Assembly: GCA_911728455.2 (NCBI GenBank)
Contig: OU452233.1
Coordinates: forward strand, 9,529,505 to 9,593,504
From: Marthasterias glacialis
Lineage: Eukaryota > Echinodermata > Asteroidea > Forcipulatida > Asteriidae
Length of the DNA: 64,000 nucleotides
Direction: 5' to 3'
Shown: positions 59,871-64,000 of the stretch, in pieces
Numbering within the stretch: position 1 is the stretch's first letter
How the letters are laid out: the number at the start of each line of letters is the position of its first letter
The notes under the pieces: model-generated
Database searches by the model: none
The model's input: the letters and a program-made list of their open reading frames with translations, nothing else
What the model was told of the DNA's origin: nothing
Made by a program: the position numbers and the translations under genes

Positions 59871-62800
59871 TCTTATGGCACTTTTGAACACGAAGCTGCA
59901 ACATAGAGAAAACAAGACTTAGCAACGGCTTTATCTCCCAAAGTATCAGCGGGAAATGACAAATCTGACACGGTTGGAAAGCCCTGTTCATGGGCTTTCC
60001 GAAAATGCCGGTCTTGGGGCTGCCGGATATACAGGGAGGATGCCAGAGACCGCGGAGTGAGGACACCCCAAGGATGTCCAGTTCATACGGCCATGCTGTG
60101 TGTACGTCAACAATAGCCAAGGCCGCTATGTGTGTGCTGGACCGAAGCCAGCTAAAAAAACGCCGAAAAAAGAAGTCGGCAGCGCCATGGCCAATAACTC
60201 CAGAAATAATGGGGCTAGAGAGAATTTTCTCGTACCTGCAGTTAGCTGCCATAGTCCTGCATTCGTTTATTTGATTTTCCCGGCCAGCCAGGGCCATCTT
60301 CCGCCTTGAAATCACCAGGGAGCGGGGCTGCTCCGAATGCGCTTCAAACGCCTGTCTAATGGCACTTTTGTACACGAAGCTGCAACATAGAGAAAACAAG
60401 ACTTAGCAACGGCTTTATCTCCCAAAGTATTGGCGGGAAACTGACAAATCTGACACGGTTGAAAAGCCCTGTTCATGGGCTTTCCCAAAATGCCGGTCTT
60501 GGGGCTGCCGGACAAATAGGGAGGATGCTAGGGACTGCGGAGTGAGGACACCCCGAGAATGTCCAGTTCACACGGCCATGCTGTGTGTACGTCAACAATA
60601 GCAAAGGCCGCTATGAGTGTGCTGGACTGAAGCCAGCTAAAAAAACGCCAAAAAAAGAAGTCGGCAGCGCCAAGACCAATAACTCCAGAAATAATGGGGC
60701 TAGAGAGAAATTTCTCGTACCTGCAGTTAGCTGCCATAGTCCTGCATCCGGAAATCTGGTTTTCCCGGCCAGCCAGAGCCATCTTCCGCCTTGAAATCAC
60801 CAGGGAGCGGGGCTGCTCCGAATGCGCTTCAAACGCCTGTCTTATGGCACTTTTGTACACGAAGCTGCAACATAGAGAAAACAAGACTTACCAACGGCTC
60901 TATCTCCCAAAGTATTGGCGGGAAACTGACAAGTCTGACACGGTTGGAAAGCCCTGTTCATGGGCTTTCCGAAAATGCCGGTCTTGGGGCTGCCGGATAA
61001 ACAGGGAGGATGCCAGAGACCGCGGAGTGAGGACACCCCGAGGATGTCCAGTTCATACGGCCATGCTGTGTGTACGTCAACAATAGCCAAGGCCGCTATG
61101 TGTGTGCTGGACCGAAGCCAGCTAAAAAAACGCCGAAAAAAGAAGTCGGCAGCGCCATGGCCAATAACTCCAGAAATAATGGGGCTAGAGAGAAATTTGT
61201 TGTACCTGCAGTTAGCTGCCATAGTCCTGCATCCGTTTATTTGATTTTCCCGGCCAGCCAGGGCCATCTTCCGCCTTGAAATCACCAGGGAGCGGGGCTG
61301 CTCCGAATGCGCTTCAAACGCCTGTCTAATGGCACTTTTCTACACGAAGCTGCAACATAGAGAAAACAAGACTTAGCAACGGCTTTATCTCCCAAAGTAT
61401 TGGCGGGAAAATGACAAATCTGACACGGTTGAAAAGCCCTGTTCATGGGCTTTCCCAAAATGCCGGTCTTGGGGCTGCCGGACAAATAGGGAGGATGCTA
61501 GAGACTGCGGAGTGAGGACACCCCGAGAATGTCCAGTTCACACGGCCATGCTGTGTGTACGTCAACAATAGCAAAGGCCGCTATGAGTGTGCTGGACTGA
61601 AGCCAACTAAAAAAACGCCGAAAAAAGAAGTCGGCAGCGCCATGGCCAATAACTCCAGAAATAATGGGGCTAGAGAGAAATTTGTTGTACCTGCAGTTAG
61701 CTGCCATAGTCCTGCATCCGGAAATCTGGTTTTCCCGGCCACCCAGGGCCATCTTCCGCCTTGAAATTACCAGGGAGCGGGGCTGCTCCGAATGCGCTTC
61801 AAACGCCTGTCTTATGGCACTTTTGTACACGAAGCTGCAACATAGAGAAAACAAGACTTAGCAACAGCTTTATCTCCCAAAGTATTGGCGGGAAACTGAC
61901 AAATCTGACACGGTTGAAAAGCCCTGTTCATGGGCTTTCCGAAAATGCCGGTCTTGGGGCTGCCGGATAAGCAGGGAGGATGCCAGAGACCGCGGAGTGA
62001 GGACACCCCGAGGATGTCCAGTTCATACGGCCATGCTGTGTGTACGTCAACAATAGCCAAGGCCGCTATGCGTGTGCTGGACCGAAGCCAGCTAAAAAAA
62101 CGCCGAAAAAAGAAGTCGGCAGCGCCATGGCCAATAACTCCAGAAATAATGGGGCTAGAGAGAAATTTGTTGTACCTGCAGTTAGCTGCCATAGTCCTGC
62201 ATCCGGAAATCTGGTTTTCCCGGCCAGCCAGGGCCATCTTCCGCCTTGAAATTACCAGGGAGCGGGGCTGCTCCGAATGCGCTTCAAACGCCTGTCTAAT
62301 GGCACTTTTGTACACGAAGCTGCAACATAGAGAAAACAAGACTTAGCAACGGCTTTATCTCCCAAAGTATTGGCGGGAAACTGACAAATCTGACACGGTT
62401 GAAAAGCCCTGTTCATGGGCTTTCCGAAAATGCCGGTCTTGGGGCTGCCGGACAAATAGGGAGGATGCTAGGGACCGCGGAGTGAGGACACCCCGAGAAT
62501 GTCCAGTTCACACGGCCATGCTGTGTGTACGTCAACAATAGCAAAGGCCGCTATGAGTGTGCTGGACCGAAGCCAGCTAAAAAAACGCCGAAAAAAGAAG
62601 TCGGCAGCGCCAAGACCAATAACTCCAGAAATAATGGGGCTAGAGAGAAATTTCTCGTACCTGCAGTTAGCTGCCATAGTCCTGCATCCGTTTATTTGAT
62701 TTTCCCGGCCAGCCAGGGCCATCTTCCGCCTTGAAATCAGCAAGAAGCGGGGCTGCTCCGAATGCGCTTCAAACGCCTGTCTTATGGCACTTTTGTACAC

Positions 62801-62983
62801 GAAGCTGCAACATAGAGAAAACAAGACTTACCAACGGCTCTATCTCCCAAAGTATTGGCGGGAAACTGACATGTCTGACACGGTTGGAAAGCACCGTTCA
62901 TGGGCTTTTCGAAAATGCCGGTCTTGGGGCTGCCAGATAAACAGGGAGGATGCCAGGGACCACGGAGTGAGGACACCCCGAGG

Positions 62984-63507
62984 ATGTTCAGTTCATACGG
63001 CCATGCTGTGTGTACATCATCAATAGCCAAGGCCGCTATGTGTGTGCAGGACCGAAGCCAGCTAAAAAAACGCCAAAAAAAGAAGTCAGCAGCGCCATGG
63101 CCAATAACTCCAGAAATAATGGGGCTAGAGAGAAATTTCTCGTACCTGCAGTTAGCTGCCATAGTCCTGCATCCGTTTATTTGATTTTCCCGGCCAGCCA
63201 GGGCCATCTTCCGCCTTGAAATCAGCAAGGAGCGGGGCTGCTCCGAATGCGCTTCAAACGCCTGTCTTATGGCACTTTTGTACACGAAGCTGCAACATAG
63301 AGAAAACAAGGCACTTTTGTACACGAAGCTGCAACATAGAGAAAACAAGACATAGCAACGGCTTTATCTACCAAAGTATTGGCGGGAAACTGACAAATCT
63401 GACACGGTTGGAAAGCCCTGTTCATGGGCTTTCCGAAAATGCCGGTCTTGGTGCTGCCGGATAAATAGGGAGGATGCCAGGGACCGTGGAGTGAGGACAC
63501 CCCGAGG
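62984..63507. repeat. 524-bp monomer with internal 39-bp duplication
   Basis: The 39-bp segment that starts GCACTTTTGTACACGAAGC and ends AAAACAAG is present twice in tandem, at 63272-63310 and 63311-63349. The rest of the monomer is ordinary for domain IV (CCATGGCC, CCGTTTATTTGATT). The second copy is followed by ACATAGCAACGG rather than ACTTAGCAACGG. Confidence 0.92.
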
Positions 63508-64000
63508 ATGTCCAGTTCATACGGCCATGCTGCGTGTACGTCAACAATAGCAAAGGCCGCTATGAGCTTGCTGGACCGAAGCCAGCTAAAAAAACGCCGA
63601 AAAAAGAAGTCGGCAGCGCCAAGACCAATAACTCCAGAAATAATGGGGCTAGAGAGAAATTTCTCGTACCTGCAGTTAGCTGCCATAGTACTGCATCCGA
63701 AAATCTGGTTTTCCCGGCCAGCCAGGGCCATCTTCCGCCTTGAAATCACCAGGGAGCGGGGCTGCTCCGAATGCGCTTCAAACGCCTGTCTTATGGCACT
63801 TTTGTACACGAAGCTGCAACATAGAGAAAACAAGGCACTTTTGTACACGAAGCTGCAACATAGAGAGAACAAGACATAGCAACGGCTTTATCTACCAAAG
63901 TATTGGCGGGAAACTGACAAATCTGACACGGTTGGAAAGCCCTGTTCATGGGCTTTCCGAAAATGCCGGTCTTGGTGCTGCCGGATAAATAGGGAGGATG
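63508..64000. repeat. Monomer with the same 39-bp duplication, cut by window end
   Basis: Again the 39-bp segment is doubled, at 63796-63834 and 63835-63873, with one substitution (ATAGAGAGAAC) in the second copy. Sequence after it (ACATAGC, ATCTACCAAAG, TTGGTGCTGCC) matches the preceding monomer, so the two 524-bp monomers are tandem copies. The array continues past the window. Confidence 0.9.

Larger units (their letters stand above)
56817..62983. repeat. Alternating two-monomer higher-order repeat (~970 bp)
   Basis: Type X monomers begin CCCCGAGAATGTCCAGTTCACAC or a close variant (56817, 57787, 58273, 60559, 61529, 62499; 59590 has the CACAC part). Type Y monomers are preceded by GCCAGAGACCGCGG and contain GCGCCATGGCC (57302, 60074, 61044, 62014). 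From 60074 the order is Y-X-Y-X-Y-X with 485-bp monomers. One X copy (61529) has the Y-type CCATGGCC, so conversion has begun to blur the two types. Confidence 0.75.
1..64000. repeat. Tandem satellite array, ~485-bp monomer, fills the window
   Basis: The same sequence recurs head to tail from the first base to the last. The landmark ATGTCCAGTT occurs (with single-base variants) 130 times, at 348, 834, 1318, 1804 and so on to 63508, almost always 484 to 486 bp apart. The 484/485/486 variation comes mainly from one A-tract (A6 to A8) followed by CGCCG or CCGCCG. All copies point the same way; I saw no inverted monomer. No unique DNA, mobile element or microsatellite breaks the array. Exceptions to the period are listed separately: five 126-bp units, two 345-bp monomers, two 524-bp monomers, and monomers of 457, 476 and 481 bp, plus one chimaeric 681-bp unit. 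The family is not one I recognise. Tandem order, length and lack of genes support eukaryotic heterochromatin; a centromeric location is inference. Confidence 0.98.
54532..64000. repeat. Array domain IV: diverged end with alternating dimer
   Basis: Landmarks: 54532, 55016, 55502, 55847, 56332, 56817, 57302, 57787, 58273, 58760, 59105, 59590, 60074, 60559, 61044, 61529, 62014, 62499, 62984, 63508. Variants rare or absent elsewhere pile up here: GCGGAGTGAGG, GTTCACACGGCC, CCGGACAAATAGG, GGTTGAAAAGCCC, GCGCCATGGCC and CCGTTTATTTGATT. The domain also holds two 345-bp and two 524-bp monomers. The pattern fits either an older flank of the array or a different subfamily joined to it. Confidence 0.8.

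Noticed and set aside
331-63988. Lys/Arg-rich plus-strand open frames of 60 to 175 codons in every monomer
   Set aside because: Each is the same A-tract/purine stretch read in alternate frames. They interconvert with one-base changes in the A-tract and have no shared conserved start or stop.
1-64000. CRISPR-like regular repetition
   Set aside because: The repeat unit is 485 bp and directly abuts the next unit, with no short repeats separated by unique spacers and no cas genes.
1-64000. Transposon, LTR or retroelement insertions
   Set aside because: No terminal repeats, target-site duplications, polyA tails or transposase/reverse transcriptase frames. Every base can be assigned to the satellite monomer.

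Overview
The whole 64 kb window is one uninterrupted head-to-tail tandem array of a satellite DNA with a monomer of about 485 bp (484 to 486 bp, depending mainly on the length of one A-tract). I count 130 copies of a fixed internal landmark (the ATGTCCAGTT motif, first at 348, last at 63508). The array enters the window mid-monomer at base 1 and leaves it mid-monomer at base 64000. I see no protein-coding gene, RNA gene, transposon, CRISPR array or unique spacer. The many open frames are by-products of the repeat: A-tract length changes shift them, and most of the starts that make them longest are TTG rather than ATG.

This is the kind of sequence found in eukaryotic centromeric, pericentromeric or subtelomeric heterochromatin. 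I do not recognise the satellite family and cannot name the species. One monomer counted by hand is about 51% GC with about 21 CpGs (observed/expected roughly 0.7). That is a weak argument against a heavily methylated, CpG-depleted vertebrate repeat, unless the array is very young.

Layout. Domain I (1-11568) mixes several monomer types. It carries three of the five copies of a 126-bp deletion monomer, a 971-bp dimer repeat, a duplication at an offset of 3036 bp, and a chimaeric junction at 9819/9820. Domain II (11569-46273) is a patchwork in which blocks of 1 to 7 monomers recur at offsets that are whole multiples of the monomer (484, 971, 1942, 2427, 2913 and 3398 bp). The other two 126-bp units lie here. 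Domain III (46274-54531) is a clean, apparently very recent higher-order repeat: D-A-A-A-B-C, D-A-A-A-B-C, then A-A-A-B-C, with full units of 2914 bp. Domain IV (54532-64000) is the most diverged end. It has an alternating two-monomer repeat of about 970 bp, two 345-bp deletion monomers inside a block duplicated at 3258 bp, a clustered multi-base variant, and a 39-bp internal duplication in the last two monomers.

The nested, whole-monomer offsets and the mosaic sharing of variants fit repeated unequal exchange and gene conversion. Each monomer also carries a 9-bp perfect inverted repeat with a 7-nt loop, a 12-bp AT-centred palindrome, and an E2F/CCAAT-like motif. Whether these do anything cannot be told from sequence alone.
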